A stretch of 64,000 bases of DNA from Odiellus spinosus (GCA_963920705.1 OY987239.1:7369871-7433870); one strand, 5' to 3'; counted from the stretch's first letter, positions 1 to 10,319 are shown. Notes: a model not told the origin generated them from the sequence alone. A program made the numbers and translations.

Positions 1-59
1 TGAGAAAAATAAGGATAGAAGATAACTATTTTTCCTTTTCGGGTGTCATTGGGTATTTC

Positions 60-400
60 CAGAAGCCGATGAAACCCTCCTTTGAAGTCTACTACTCTAA
101 TGTTCCATAAAGCGCTCCTCTCTGTATGGGTAAATAAAATTCCCAATTTTACGAGATCGGAGGGGTCCTACTTCATACCCCCTGTCTACGGAAAATTGGA
201 AATTCTCTCTCTCCATAAACGACGACGTTTCTTTGACGAACTCCAAGGCTGCTAGAGATATTGGCTCGACGAACTCCCGCTCCGAAAATATCTAACGTTA
301 GGAGGCGTACGAATCGCGCTTTTTGAAACTAAACCATACAGTGAGGGGTAGACAAGAACCGGGAGTAATTGACTTCAAAGGAGGGTTTCATCGGCTTACT
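60..400 (+). mobile_element. 340-bp MITE, 7-bp target duplication family (copy 1)
   Basis: It has the family terminal inverted repeat (TIR), beginning CAGAAGCCGATGAAACCC, at the left and its reverse complement at the right. The flanks GTATTTC and GTATTTA form a 6/7 target duplication. It lies in plus orientation, defined here as the end whose TIR is followed by CTACTACTCTAATGTTCC. It is non-coding, with an inner inverted pair CTCTGTATGGGT / ACCCATACAGAG. Confidence 0.85.
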
Positions 401-683
401 GTATTTACTGGTTTGCTATTTATTTAAATACTCGATAATTCTGAATTTGCGAAGTCGGGCATACTGAATGTAGAATAAGATAATATTTAAATTTCTGTCC
501 CTGGATATCTTAAGTAATCGTTAACCAAGCGCCATTTCTCAATCTTCAAAAGACTGCGTTTAGCGATGCGTACCGGAGACACCATCTTCGTTTAAAATAC
601 ATTAAGCGGTAGTTTACCGGACTCTTCGGTACCCTTCGCTGAACGAAACCATAATTAACTATTTTTTTGGTTTTTTTCGTTAG

Positions 684-920
684 TTCTTAGTACTCACCGT
701 TGCCCTTTTGGTGGCTGGATCATCGGCCATTTTGCATATCCATAAACATAAAGAAATTGGTCTGTATCCTGCCGGTTATCCGTACGCCGCTTACGGCTAT
801 CCATACGGCTACCCGTACGCGTATCCGGGCGGCTCATTCGTCAACGTCGGCGTTCCAGTCGGAGTCAACGTCGGAGTTGGAGTTGGAAAATCCGTCGGTG
901 TTGGTGTTTCTATCGGGTAA
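684..920 (+). CDS. Terminal exon of a small secreted Tyr/Pro/Gly/Val-rich protein
   Basis: An open frame runs from a good splice acceptor (pyrimidine tract, then TTAG ending at 683) to a TAA at 918-920, 78 codons. It opens with a hydrophobic signal-peptide core, FLVLTVALLVAGSSA, with likely cleavage after GSSA. A His/Lys patch (HIHKHK) follows, then a GYPY/AYGYPY tract and a tail of Val-Gly repeats (VGVNVGVGVG) ending VSIG. No fold is recognisable. Low-complexity secreted proteins of this style are common among arthropod cuticle and other extracellular matrix proteins, so that role is inference. The first exon, which should supply the initiator Met and one or two residues, lies upstream and was not identified; a 340-bp MITE sits at 60-400. 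Possible polyadenylation signals (AATAAA) lie near 1030. An overlapping frame at 700-951 is a shadow. Confidence 0.6.
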   Translation, partial: FLVLTVALLVAGSSAILHIHKHKEIGLYPAGYPYAAYGYPYGYPYAYPGGSFVNVGVPVGVNVGVGVGKSVGVGVSIG

Positions 921-1860
921 ACGAGACAGTTTATTGTTAGAAATGTTATAGTTGTTTAATTATCAAACATATGTCGAGATTAAAATTTAGTTTCTCGTTA
1001 AAAATGTTTGTATGTTTTTGGAATTTGTATAAATAAACTCTAAGACTCGAATATTATTCAAGTTAAAAAATCAAATGATAAGAAAATCTTGCCTATTTTT
1101 AATTACGGTGAATTAGGGTGAATTTGATGGGATACTTATGATATAATATAATAGTACAAATTAAACGGCTGAAGAGGGCTACCCTAGTAGAAGAGCCCAG
1201 TGAATGTAATTTTCAGTTACCGATAAAAAATACCAATTAAAAAAGCTTATCTACTGTTTAATATTTTTTTTTTTTTTTTGTTTATCAAATTAGAACCAGT
1301 TAGTAAAGCTCGGCTAGGTTTATGTTTTAACCTTTTTGTAACCCATTCATATACCTTATCAATATTTCATTATTGAAATCATTGTTTAACAAAGAGAAGC
1401 ACTTTTAAATTTTCTCTGAACTATACTTTCTCTCTATTAACTCGAATTCAATGAATATTCCTTATCATTCTATCATTGTTTATCATTTTGAAGCAATTAA
1501 TTAAGCTTGGCTAAGCTTATGTTTTGACCCTTTTTTAACCCATTCAGGAACCTTACTTTCTATTATTTCATATACCTTATCAATATTTCATTATTTAAAT
1601 CTGTGTTTAACTGGAGAAACTCTTGTACCCGATCAAAGTATGTTCAAATTTGGTCAAAGAACCTTTGTCTGTATTAATTCGAATTCAGTGGACGGTGGGA
1701 AGAATAAGGCGATTTCAGTGATCAAGCACCGCGGATCCATTGGAAATTACATTATGGTTTCTGATGAAATTCGAGTATAGATAAAGGTACACACACAATA
1801 GTGTGTATACTAATACGAATAATGGATTCGCTTTGGCCGAGGATATTTTCAATCTATTTC
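921..1860. other. AT-rich non-coding stretch with a local duplication
   Basis: No gene is seen. A segment at about 1307-1470 (AAGCTCGGCTAGG, then AACCCATTCATATACC) is repeated in diverged form at about 1502-1680 (AAGCTTGGCTAAG, then AACCCATTCAGGAACC), with extra sequence in the second copy. There is a T-tract at about 1265-1280 and a short GT microsatellite near 1795. Confidence 0.5.
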
Positions 1861-2100
1861 TCTTTTGAGATTTTCAGAATGTTTCAAAATAATTAAATTT
1901 ATTAGACTTAATTTTAAAATCGCGTGTACGAGAGTATCTGACCTTTTCTACCGATTGCTTTTCATTAGAAGTCGCCTGGTTGACTTCGTTATGACAAAAC
2001 GCGTAGATGAAAAGAGCCAACCAAATCACCGATAGACATATTGTGGGGCCGGAGATCTTGGAGCTCATTAGCCATCCCCCCTTAATCCGGTATGCTTAAG
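1860..2100 (+). pseudogene. Relic of the receptor upstream/promoter cassette
   Basis: This stretch aligns by eye with the 5' flanks of the receptor genes and with the relics at 13740-13980, 43220-43460 and 44590-44850. Shared words are CTACCGATTGCTTTTCA, GTTGACTTCGTT and GAGCCAACCAAATCACCG. No exon 1 remains. It shows that the upstream part of the duplication unit has multiplied without the gene. Confidence 0.5.
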
Positions 2101-2197
2101 CAGGAAGCAAATAAGAATAGAAATCTGGTTCACCCCGTGTCTCTTTTCCTAAACTCATTATGAACGGCAGTCGATTATGAAAATATGATTATTAAAT

Positions 2198-2242
2198 CAG
2201 AAGCCGATGAAACCCTCCTTTTGAAGTCTATTACTCCCTGGT

Positions 2243-2273
<31 letters not shown>

Positions 2274-2869
2274 CGGCGTGTAACGTAACGTCTTTACGCC
2301 CGGACAGCGGTCGCGATTGCGAACCAGGTGTGGTGCCAAGGCGTAAGGCCTTGAGCAACTCAGTTATGGTAAGTAACTACGCAGGGATTAGGACTGGGAA
2401 TTGCCCACGCGACGGAAGGAGATGGGAATGGGGAAGAGGAAGGACCATTCCGTCGCGGACCATTCGCAACACTCCCTATGGGCAAGGGACCTGCGATTCG
2501 AGCAGGACAACACCCAGACCTTGCCACTGAGACGCCAGTTTACAGGAGTGCGCCACCACTCCCGGCACTCCCTGGTGTTGTCTACCCTTCTCTGTATGGG
2601 TTAGTTTCAAAAATCGCGATTCGTACGCCTCCTAACGGTAAATATTTTCGGAGCGGGAGTTCGTCGAGCGAATATCTCTAGCAACCTTGGAGTTCGTCAA
2701 AAAAACGTCGTCGTTTGTGGAGAGAGAGAATTTCCAATTTTCCGTAGACAGGGGGGATGAAGTAGGACCCCTCCGATCTCGTAAAATTGTGAATTTTACC
2801 CATACAGAGAGGAGCGCTATATCGAACATTAGAGTAGTAGACTTCAAAGGAGGGTTTCATCTACTTCTG
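2198..2869 (-). mobile_element. 340-bp MITE, 7-bp target duplication family (copy 2), split by a SINE
   Basis: TIRs lie at both ends; the right one has a CTACTTCTG variant. Flanks ATTAAAT and ATTATAT match at 6/7. It is in minus orientation relative to copy 1. A poly-T-led insertion at 2244-2566 interrupts it and carries its own 11-bp duplication, so the MITE was already in place when the SINE arrived. Confidence 0.85.
2244..2566 (-). mobile_element. SINE-like retroposon inside a MITE
   Basis: About 323 bp is bounded by an 11-bp direct repeat ACTCCCTGGTG (2233-2243 and 2567-2577), a typical target duplication of LINE-mobilised retroposons. The left end is a run of about 30 T, i.e. a poly-A tail read on the minus strand. 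On that strand GCTCGAATCGC resembles a pol III B box, and TGGCAAGGTCTGG, about 30 nt upstream, resembles an A box. This suggests a tRNA-derived SINE, but the promoter call is weak. Short ORFs across it are fortuitous. Confidence 0.6.
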
Positions 2870-3039
2870 ATTATATCTATCATTAGTTCGTTTTTGTTTA
2901 TTTTTGCGTGTCGATTTCATTAGCGCTGAAAATGTTTTAAAATAATGAAAATGAACTATCCTACTAATATTAAAACGTCCTTTTAGAAGGATTGCTTTTG
3001 GCCATTATATAACACGCTTTGGTCTACATACTCGGGGAG

Positions 3040-3165
3040 TTTAAATTCGATTAAGTTAGAAGCTGAAAGGAGTCAACCAATCGACGCTAGACGTTTCAAA
3101 TAAATATTATAAATTGGCCAGTTGGGCTAAGAGTCAATTCGTTTTTGAAATCAACCAACTTCAAG
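3040..3165 (+). promoter_or_regulatory. Promoter/5' UTR cassette of receptor gene A
   Basis: This is the block conserved before every receptor copy: a TTAAATTCGATTAAG word, then AAGTTAGAAGCTG (TATAA/ACAAA-like in paralogues), GAGTCAACCAATCGACG, then GAAATCAACCAACTTCAAG directly before the ATG. In gene D the equivalent TATAAG sits about 24 bp before GTCAAC, a reasonable TATA-initiator spacing. Function is inferred from conservation and position only. Confidence 0.45.
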
Positions 3166-6100
3166 ATGGAAAACGGAAATATTACTTTGACAAACCCTTA
3201 TAATTTCACTTTTGGTTTTCCAACGGTAAGAATGGGGCTTAAATAGTCCAGTCAACCTTAATCGGCGTTACAGCAACAGATAGAGCTCGGAATTCGTATA
3301 ATTATTATTAATTGGAAAAAATCTACTAAATTCTGATGGATATTATCTATTTGACTAAAAATAGACTATTTTTCATTCGAGTTAACTTATTCCTAGATAA
3401 AGTAAAAAACGTAACCCGTATCCGTTTTTATCCAAAAATGGCCTTATCTTAGAATATTATCCGCATTATACGTTCGGATAAAAAAATTAAATATTTATTT
3501 TCGTGAAAAATAACGAATAAAAAAATGATTTAAAATCTTAGTTTCGTTGTTTTATTTATATTCTTCGAATTAAAAGTTAATTTGAAATATTTTTCTTATA
3601 TTTTAGACTAATTCTGGAAACGCGAATTTTCTTATCCATCGTTATACGTTTGAAAACGAGTTATTTGTTCGTAGATGAAGCCCCAAACTCTAATCTGCGG
3701 GTAAACCTTATGTATTTAACAATTATACGAATATAGAAATTTCATTGTTTTAGTTCAAACAATTTATACGTAAATAAAATATCTGAAAATATACGAATAA
3801 CGGAAGATAATGGATATCCGATTCCGAGCTCTAGCTACGGTTTTGTTTTGAGATTCAAATACCGCTCCGATAAAGCGAAAATCGTACGATAGCGAGTTTT
3901 ACGTAAACATTCAGAAGAAAGTAATTCGCTGAATAAAGGGAGATTGAAGCAACGTGAAGACTTGTTTTCGGGGTGGAAGTAAGCTTTTTCGGGGCAAGTT
4001 AAGGGGATTTTCGAGACACTTATTGAAGCTTTCAATACGTAAAGGAGGGGTTATTTATAGTAGTACGTTATATGAGAAAGTCAAATTCAAATATGGCCAA
4101 GACCTGTGTTAAGAAACGGGTAAAATAGTGTTTAAATAATAAATAAAATTGTTAAATTGTTTGAAATAATATTTTATGTGAAAAATTGCGTTTAAAATAT
4201 TTCCCTTTCTTTGTATCGAGAAAAAGTTCCTCAAAATTTATACAGGATTTCTGGGAAACTCGAAATTCCATTTCATTTTGTAAACGCCGATTGACGTAGA
4301 TCATTGTTCAGGGCTTATTCTCTTCCCCGACCCCCCATCTCAGGTGGTATCCCAAAATGGTGTCGGGGAACGAACCCTTCATCGATCGGCGTTAAAAACA
4401 CTCACTCTGTTGGCAATGTTGTGCTAAGCGGTACAAACGTACCGCGTCTGTAAGTTTGTACAGAGTCTGTTCATCTCCAAAAAAGATGGTTTATTCTTTT
4501 TGTAGGTCTCCAAAAGAGACATAATTTGATAAGCAAATAGTTTAGTGTAAAATTAAAGTTAACGAATTTAAATCAACACGTAACACATACAAACTAATTG
4601 TTTCAGTCCGATTAGTTAGACAAAAACAAGCTCTCCCAAACGAACCAACCCAAAACGAAATCAAAGATTCTTCACCAGGTGCCTATTCCCATTGGACAGT
4701 GGGAGATTTTTTAATCGCTATCTTTTGATGGTACAAGTGTACGGATGGTAGATGTACTTCCAATTCGATGACGTAACTTTAATTTTTCAGAAATTCACGG
4801 GCGTGGCTGATCTGTATACCCATGGGCCGTACATGTCTCATTTGTACGGCATATATTTGTTACCTTGGCTCGTCTTACATTCTTTAAATAATGTCAATCT
4901 CGTTATAACGAACAACGAGGATATAGGAAAAGAGCTACAGAATATTAACGTCACCGGATGGATCGATGAACACGGCATGCACTCGGGCGGTGTTAAAAGT
5001 GGCGTAAGTAAAAGATAATGATATTCAAGAGTCCCGCGTACTATGGACAAGGATTATTAAGGGGGATGGAACGGCGGCCAGTATAGCTGAACTCGTCCCG
5101 AGGAAATCCTCTCTCGCTTCTGTAGCCAAAGATGGCAACTGCGCGTTTTTGGTGCGCACTCACGTGACATTCCTATCACATCTCGCGTCAAATCATTACT
5201 GGAGCATGCGTGAAAAAGGATACGCGTTAGAAAATATAGTAACAGCCATGGGGGGGAAGGGGGATTCGGAAGCGGAAGCTGAGCTAGAACGTCACGCGTT
5301 ATAACGTTTGGCCGCCATTCCATTTCAGTTCAATATTCCTTGCTGTGAAGATGCTTGGTGTGAGTGACCGTGTGACGCGTGACCTCTCACTACCCCTCCA
5401 CCCTACCTGGTCGTGCTTATGGTAGGTGGCTGGTGTTACGGGGCCCGAGTTGTCAAATCCGTCCACTAAATGGTAACACAACATCTCGTCCCAGCTGGGT
5501 CGCTTCTGGGTGTACCATCCGTAGCGGTTCCACGGTGGGTTCTCGCCTCCAACCTCCAGGTTCAATTCTAATCGACTTTACACTTAACTATCGTTGTTCG
5601 CGAACAGATAATTGATTCAACGATACATATTTATTATTTAAACTATGATACGCCGAATTTTGTTCACGTATCTCCAATTTCGTACTTCTCTTCCTTCGTA
5701 ATATTTTCGTCCGTGAAAACGGAAAGGGATGATTCGGAAATGCTGTCGATCCAGGGACTCGGGGACTTGGTTTGGATTCTGGTGGCACTGTTGCTGCTAA
5801 CTGTGTCGGCAATCTATTCATACATCGGCGATAGAAAAAGGAATCGTCGTAAAAGTCATTTCACTTCGTTGGCCGAGTCACTTTGGATCCACGCGGCTGA
5901 TATTCTAAACAACTGTAAGTATCTATTTCGAAAGCCAAAATGTACGACGAATGAAAGGTCCCAGAAATGTCGCTACCACTCTAGTTCAAACAAGTTCTAA
6001 TTTTTAAGGAACAGGTCCGATTATAGATCGAAGTATATCCATAGAGATATACCTTGCAAATATCTCGAATACACCCAACAAATTCACCTTGAACAAATTG

Positions 6101-9100
6101 CCCAATAAATTACGGTTAGTCGGGTTTCGCGTGGTTAGGTTAATGAATGTGTATTTGTATTCCGTATTCCAGCGAAGTAAATATTTGTAATTTTTCATTG
6201 TCAGCCGTTGCTTGCGCGAAAAACGTGGCAGTACCATTGAGGCAGACACGAGGTTGGTGGCTCCTGGGAGTAACATTCATACTTCAATGTTGGGGCGCTG
6301 GTTTGACGAGCGATCTACTCGTCGATGACTTTTTACTCATCGATTCTTTGGAGGATTTAATGAAAAACCCAAAACTTATTTGCTATTTCCCTCCGAATAC
6401 TCGGTTCATTGAATTTTTCGAGGTAACATTTTGCTCGGGATACGTTAATCCTTTTAGACAAAATGAGGTATAGACCGAGTCACGATAGCTAAATAAGTAT
6501 TCGATACTTCCGGTAAAAACAGTACAAGTAAAACCGGCTCTTTTAGCCCATTTGGGTCTGGTAAGGTTCCAATTGCGCAGTTCCCTTTTGCGCAGTTCCT
6601 ACAAGCGCATTTCCTATTGCGCAGTTCCCTTTTGCGCAGTTCCTACAAGCGCATTTCCTATTGCGCAGTTTTCCATTTGCGCAGTTTGCCATTTGCGCAA
6701 TTTGCCATTTGCGCAGTTTGCCATTTGCGCAGTTTGCCATTTGCGCAGTTTGCCATTTGCGCAGTTTGCCATTTGCGCAGTTTTCCATTTGCGCAGTTTT
6801 CCATTTGCGCAGTTTTCCATTTGCGCAGTTTTCCATTTGCGCAGTTTTCCATTTGCGCAGTTTGCCATTTGCGCAGTTTGCCATTTGCGCAGTTTGCCAT
6901 TTGCGCAGTTTGCCATTTGCGCAGTTTGCCATTTGCGCAGTTTGCCATTTGCGCAGTTTGCCATTTGCGCAGTTTGCCATTTGCGCAGTTTGCCATTTGC
7001 GCAGTTTGCCATTTGCGCAGTTTGCCATTTGCGCAGTTTGCCATTTGCGCAGTTTGCCATTTGCGCAGTTTGCCATTTGCGCAGTTTGCCATTTGCGCAG
7101 TTTGCCATTTGCGCAGTTTGCCATTTGCGCAGTTTGCCATTTGCGCAGTTTGCCATTTGCGCAGTTTTCCATTTGCGCAGTTTTCCATTTGCGCAGTTTG
7201 CCATTTGCGCAGTTTGCCATTTGCGCAGTTTGCCATTTGCGCAGTTTGCCATTTGCGCAGTTTGCCATTTGCGCAGTTTGCCATTTGCGCAGTTTGCCAT
7301 TTGCGCAGTTTGCCATTTGCGCAGTTTGCCATTTGCGCAGTTTGCCATTTGCGCAGTTTGCCATTTGCGCAGTTTGCCATTTGCGCAGTTTGCCATTTGC
7401 GCAGTTTGCCATTTGCGCAGTTTGCCATTTGCGCAGTTTGCCATTTGCGCAGTTTGCCATTTGCGCAGTTTGCCATTTGCGCAGTTTGCCATTTGCGCAG
7501 TTTGCCATTTGCGCAGTTTGCCATTTGCGCAGTTTGCCATTTGCGCAGTTTGCCATTTGCGCAGTTTGCCATTTGCGCAGTTTGCCATTTGCGCAGTTTG
7601 CCATTTGCGCAGTTTGCCATTTGCGCAGTTTGCCATTTGCGCAGTTTGCCATTTGCGCAGTTTGCCATTTGCGCAGTTTGCCATTTGCGCAGTTTGCCAT
7701 TTGCGCAGTTTGCCATTTGCGCAGTTTGCCATTTGCGCAGTTTGCCATTTGCGCAGTTTGCCATTTGCGCAGTTTGCCATTTGCGCAGTTTGCCATTTGC
7801 GCAGTTTGCCATTTGCGCAGTTTGCCATTTGCGCAGTTTGCCATTTGCGCAGTTTGCCATTTGCGCAGTTTGCCATTTGCGCAGTTTGCCATTTGCGCAG
7901 TTTGCCATTTGCGCAGTTTGCCATTTGCGCAGTTTGCCATTTGCGCAGTTTGCCATTTGCGCAGTTTGCCATTTGCGCAGTTTGCCATTTGCGCAGTTTG
8001 CCATTTGCGCAGTTTTCCATTTGCGCAGTTTTCCATTTGCGCAGTTTTCCATTTGCGCAGTTTTCCATTTGCGCAGTTTTCCATTTGCGCAGTTTCCATT
8101 TGCAGGTTATGTTAGGTTAGTTAATCACTCGAACTAGCCTGTCCCTCTTGTGGACAGCTCGAATGGCAAACTACGCAAATGGAAAACTGCGAAAATGGAA
8201 AATTGCGCAAATGGGAACCGCGCAAATGGAAATGCGCAAATGGGAAACAGCGCAAATGAAAATGCGCAAGTGGGAAACAGCGCAAATGAAAATGCGCAAG
8301 TGGGAAACTGCGCAAGCGCACGCAAACCTTGGGTCTATCTTCATTTTGCCTTAAGCCACGTGTTAATCGCGCCCTATAGTTAACTGTCCCCAACTTAACC
8401 GCAGAGCAAGGATTCAAAATACAAAAACTGGAGGAAGCAAATCCGAAGAAACACGCTTACTGTGTGGCATATGGACCAAACATTTATTGAAAAATTTGTA
8501 AGCGGGAAAACTGTAGTAATCGACGAAGGTTCCGCAATTCACGGAGGTAACCTATTCGATGAGCTCAAGGAACAAAAAAGGCAACTGCGCTTGGGAAAGA
8601 CCCAATATGAACGGTTCTACGCGCACATGTTATTCAACAAACGATTGCCTCGCGATATCAAGGAGAGAATCGACTACATGTAAGAAACACCTCAGATACA
8701 ATTCGTATCATCAATAATAGATTCAACACAAGAATATGGAAGAGCTATACCTTTATCCGCGCGCTAGTCTCAAGCGGATGGAGCCTACGGAGGTCTTACG
8801 CCGCGCCTCATGTCACGTGCACAGGAAGCGGTTGGCTGCTTTCTACGATAAGTTCGGGGGGAGGATATCAGGCTGCGGGGATAGGCGCTACCGGCAGAGC
8901 TAGCTCTCTGTCGCGGACCTCGAAAGCTCGTGATAGGGTGAAAATCATAACGCGTATAACGTCAAATCTAGTAAGCTCCACCCGCTCGAAACTAGCGTTA
9001 TACCAGAGGTATAGCGTACGGTTCGATATTCTTGTGTTGAATTTAATCTTGGTATCATTTAAGAGTAAAAATGGAATAATTTTCTAGCGGAACAAGAATA

Positions 9101-9319
9101 ACAGAAACGAGACTGTTGGAAACCCATTATCGACACGCAACACTTCTTAAACAGGGAATCGTATTTGAATCGGGTATATCGGTCATATCTTACAAGCCAA
9201 TGAACATCGCTTATCTCACCGTAATATTTCGTCTTTGGATTATCGGCCTATCATTTGGCGCAGTAACCTTTATCTTCGAGTTTTTCGGAAGTTATCGGAG
9301 TGGAAAAGGTCGGTATTGA
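3166..9319 (+). CDS. Divergent ionotropic receptor (IR/iGluR-like channel), gene A
   Basis: Six exons: 3166-3225, 4791-5003, 5608-5914, 6205-6422, 8405-8679 and 9088-9319 (434 residues). Exon 1 encodes MENGNITLTNPYNFTFGFPT; an upstream in-frame stop could not be confirmed here. Exon 2 and early exon 3 form a short extracellular S1-like part. M1 is at about residues 142-165 (GLGDLVWILVALLLLTV). The exon 4 pore/M3 region holds PLRQTRGWWLLGV and GAGLTSDLL, followed by the S2 motif IDSLEDLMKNP. Exon 5 completes S2 (RLPRDIKERIDYM), and exon 6 has M4 (YLTVIFRLWIIGLSF) near residue 400. This order (S1-M1-pore-M3-S2-M4) is that of iGluR-derived IRs, which are chemosensory, thermosensory or hygrosensory channels. 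Intron 4 holds the giant Foldback-like array. The C-terminus (GKGRY) differs from B-D because of a frame difference near the end. Expression is not shown by the sequence. Confidence 0.78.
3281..3834. mobile_element. AT-rich inverted-repeat insertion in intron 1 of gene A
   Basis: Ends read AGAGCTCGGAATTCG and, at the right, GATTCCGAGCTCT, giving a short TIR. The paralogous introns of B and E lack it, reading directly TTACAGCTACGGTTTCG or equivalent. About 550 bp and non-coding. A diverged relative with TTATCC... and CGTTCGGATAA words lies near 57540-57640. Confidence 0.5.
4286..4400. repeat. Small palindromic element in intron 1 of gene A
   Basis: About 115 bp with ends GTAAACGCCGATTGACG and GATCGGCGTTAAAAA, and an inner inverted pair CCCCGAC / GTCGGGG. 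It can fold into an imperfect hairpin. No coding capacity. Confidence 0.45.
5040..5560. repeat. GC-rich non-coding block in intron 2 of gene A
   Basis: It is markedly richer in GC than its surroundings and shares CACCTGGTCGTGCT-type words with the GC-rich blocks in intron 3 of B and E. Several overlapping ORFs on both strands appear because stops are scarce in GC-rich DNA; none matches the gene family or has splice context. Confidence 0.35.
6560..8328 (-). mobile_element. Foldback-like element with 16-bp repeat arms, giant copy (FB-A)
   Basis: A perfect 8-bp target duplication TTGGGTCT (6552-6559 and 8329-8336) brackets an element starting GGTAAGGTTCC and ending GCACGCAAACC. The left arm (to about 8104) is roughly 95 copies of GCAGTTTGCCATTTGC or its TTTTCC variant. 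A core at about 8105-8165 holds a TTAGGTTAG stretch and a CTCGAATGG boundary. The right arm (about 8166-8320) is the same repeat inverted. Terminal 25-bp sequences are imperfect inverted repeats. Relative to copies FB-B2, FB-B4, FB-C and FB-D it is reversed. It lies in intron 4 of gene A. It has no protein of its own: the six overlapping long ORFs exist because the unit lacks stops in all frames. Confidence 0.85.
6660..8104. repeat. 16-bp minisatellite, about 90 near-identical units
   Basis: The unit is GCAGTTTGCCATTTGC, with blocks of the TTTTCC variant at about 6778-6858, 7163-7195 and 8010-8095. These blocks show that groups of units, not single units, were amplified together. Because 16 is not a multiple of 3, the three plus-strand frames cycle through the same 16-residue string. 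Confidence 0.95.
8719..9047. mobile_element. GC-rich MITE in intron 5 of gene A
   Basis: Ends ATTCAACACAAGAATAT and ATATTCTTGTGTTGAAT are a perfect 17-bp inverted pair. The match continues loosely inwards (GCTATACCT / AGGTATAGC). The interior is GC-rich and non-coding. Introns 5 of B-E show nothing comparable. No clear target duplication could be assigned. Confidence 0.6.
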
Positions 9320-9730
9320 TTTCGACCATGTTTCATCACGGAATAATCACGAGTAAAATATTTCCTCAAGGACGACCAATATATTTTTTCGGTTAATTCG
9401 GTCTAATTATCCTTCCCCTGAAACCGTGAGGAAAGATATATATACTCCTTTAAAGAAACATTTTCCAACTTTGAACAAAGAACGCGGTAAGACAGTTAAT
9501 GGCCTAGGAATTCTTCCGCTTGTCACCTGTCTGTTTCACTGAAAGCGGGCTCACCTGAGCTTCCCCTTGGGTAGCGAGCAGGGACGGAAATAAGAAAATT
9601 TTCATATTGGACAAATGTCCTGTAACCCCCCTTAAAAATTCAAAAGTTATCGGACATTTATCAAAATTAACGGACAATGCTACATTTCCTGTATTAAAAA
9701 TACTTTTTTTTTATCGGACGTTTGTCCAGT
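9320..9730. other. 3' flank of gene A, non-coding
   Basis: No gene is seen. It lacks the conserved 3' block found after genes B-E. A small inverted pair with GGACAAATGTCC and CGGACGTTTGTCCAG words at about 9608-9730 may be another short MITE. Confidence 0.4.
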
Positions 9731-10309
9731 GACCGAGGCGAGAGAAAATTTCAGCCCCCTTCTGAACATCCAAGCCGATTGACCACCCCTGGAGCGCGTG
9801 TATGGTCGCTCCTTTGTTAGGTTCGAAGGAGGTTCCCCTATCATCGTAGTGGTGTCCACTTTCTTTGATTTTTCTTATATATTTATGCGTTTGTAGTCAG
9901 CGAACACCTGCAGCAGTACCGCTGTTGGGTCAGATTTTCCAAACTTTTTCTTTTTTTTTCTATTCTTCTCCGAAAATACACCTGTTTTGCTTAAAAGGGG
10001 ATCAATTATAAAATAACCGACTTTCACAAGCGCTGTCCCTATTTTATAGAAAATTATAAAATGATTTAAATTAAAAGAGTTCGGAAAACCGACCCAGCAG
10101 CGGTACTGCTGCAGGTGTTCGCTGACTGCAAACGCATAAATATATAAGCAAATCAGTGAAAGTGGTTACCACTACTATGATAGGGGAACCTCCTTCGAAC
10201 CTTACAAAAGAGCGATTGTGCACGCGCTCCAGGGGTGGTCAATCGGCTTAGATGTTGAGAAGGGGGTGCGGACATTCGCGCATGAGAATAATTTTCTCTC
10301 GCCTCGGTC
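9731..10309. mobile_element. Large foldback element with ~220-bp arms
   Basis: The left arm starts GACCGAGGCGAGAGAAAA and runs through GATTGACCACCCCTGGAGCG and GTCAGCGAACACCTGCAGCA to about 9952. The right arm (about 10085-10309) is its reverse complement, ending TTTTCTCTCGCCTCGGTC. A spacer of roughly 110 bp is AT-rich. It is non-coding, and no target duplication is evident. It lies between genes A and B. Confidence 0.75.
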
Positions 10310-10319
10310 TTTAAGCATT

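Noticed and set aside
2330-2681. Overlapping plus-strand ORFs in the SINE/MITE nest
   Set aside because: They span the SINE body and MITE junction; frames differ from each other and match nothing in other copies.
6660-8104. CRISPR-like repeat array
   Set aside because: There are no unique spacers; units are directly adjacent and near-identical. Eukaryotic minisatellite.
6543-8137. Six overlapping ORFs of 464-522 codons reading LRKWQTAQMANCANGK or HLRSLPFAQFAICAVC repeats
   Set aside because: They follow from a 16-bp stop-free unit in all six frames. The array lies in a receptor intron within a bounded foldback element; no start context or splice evidence.
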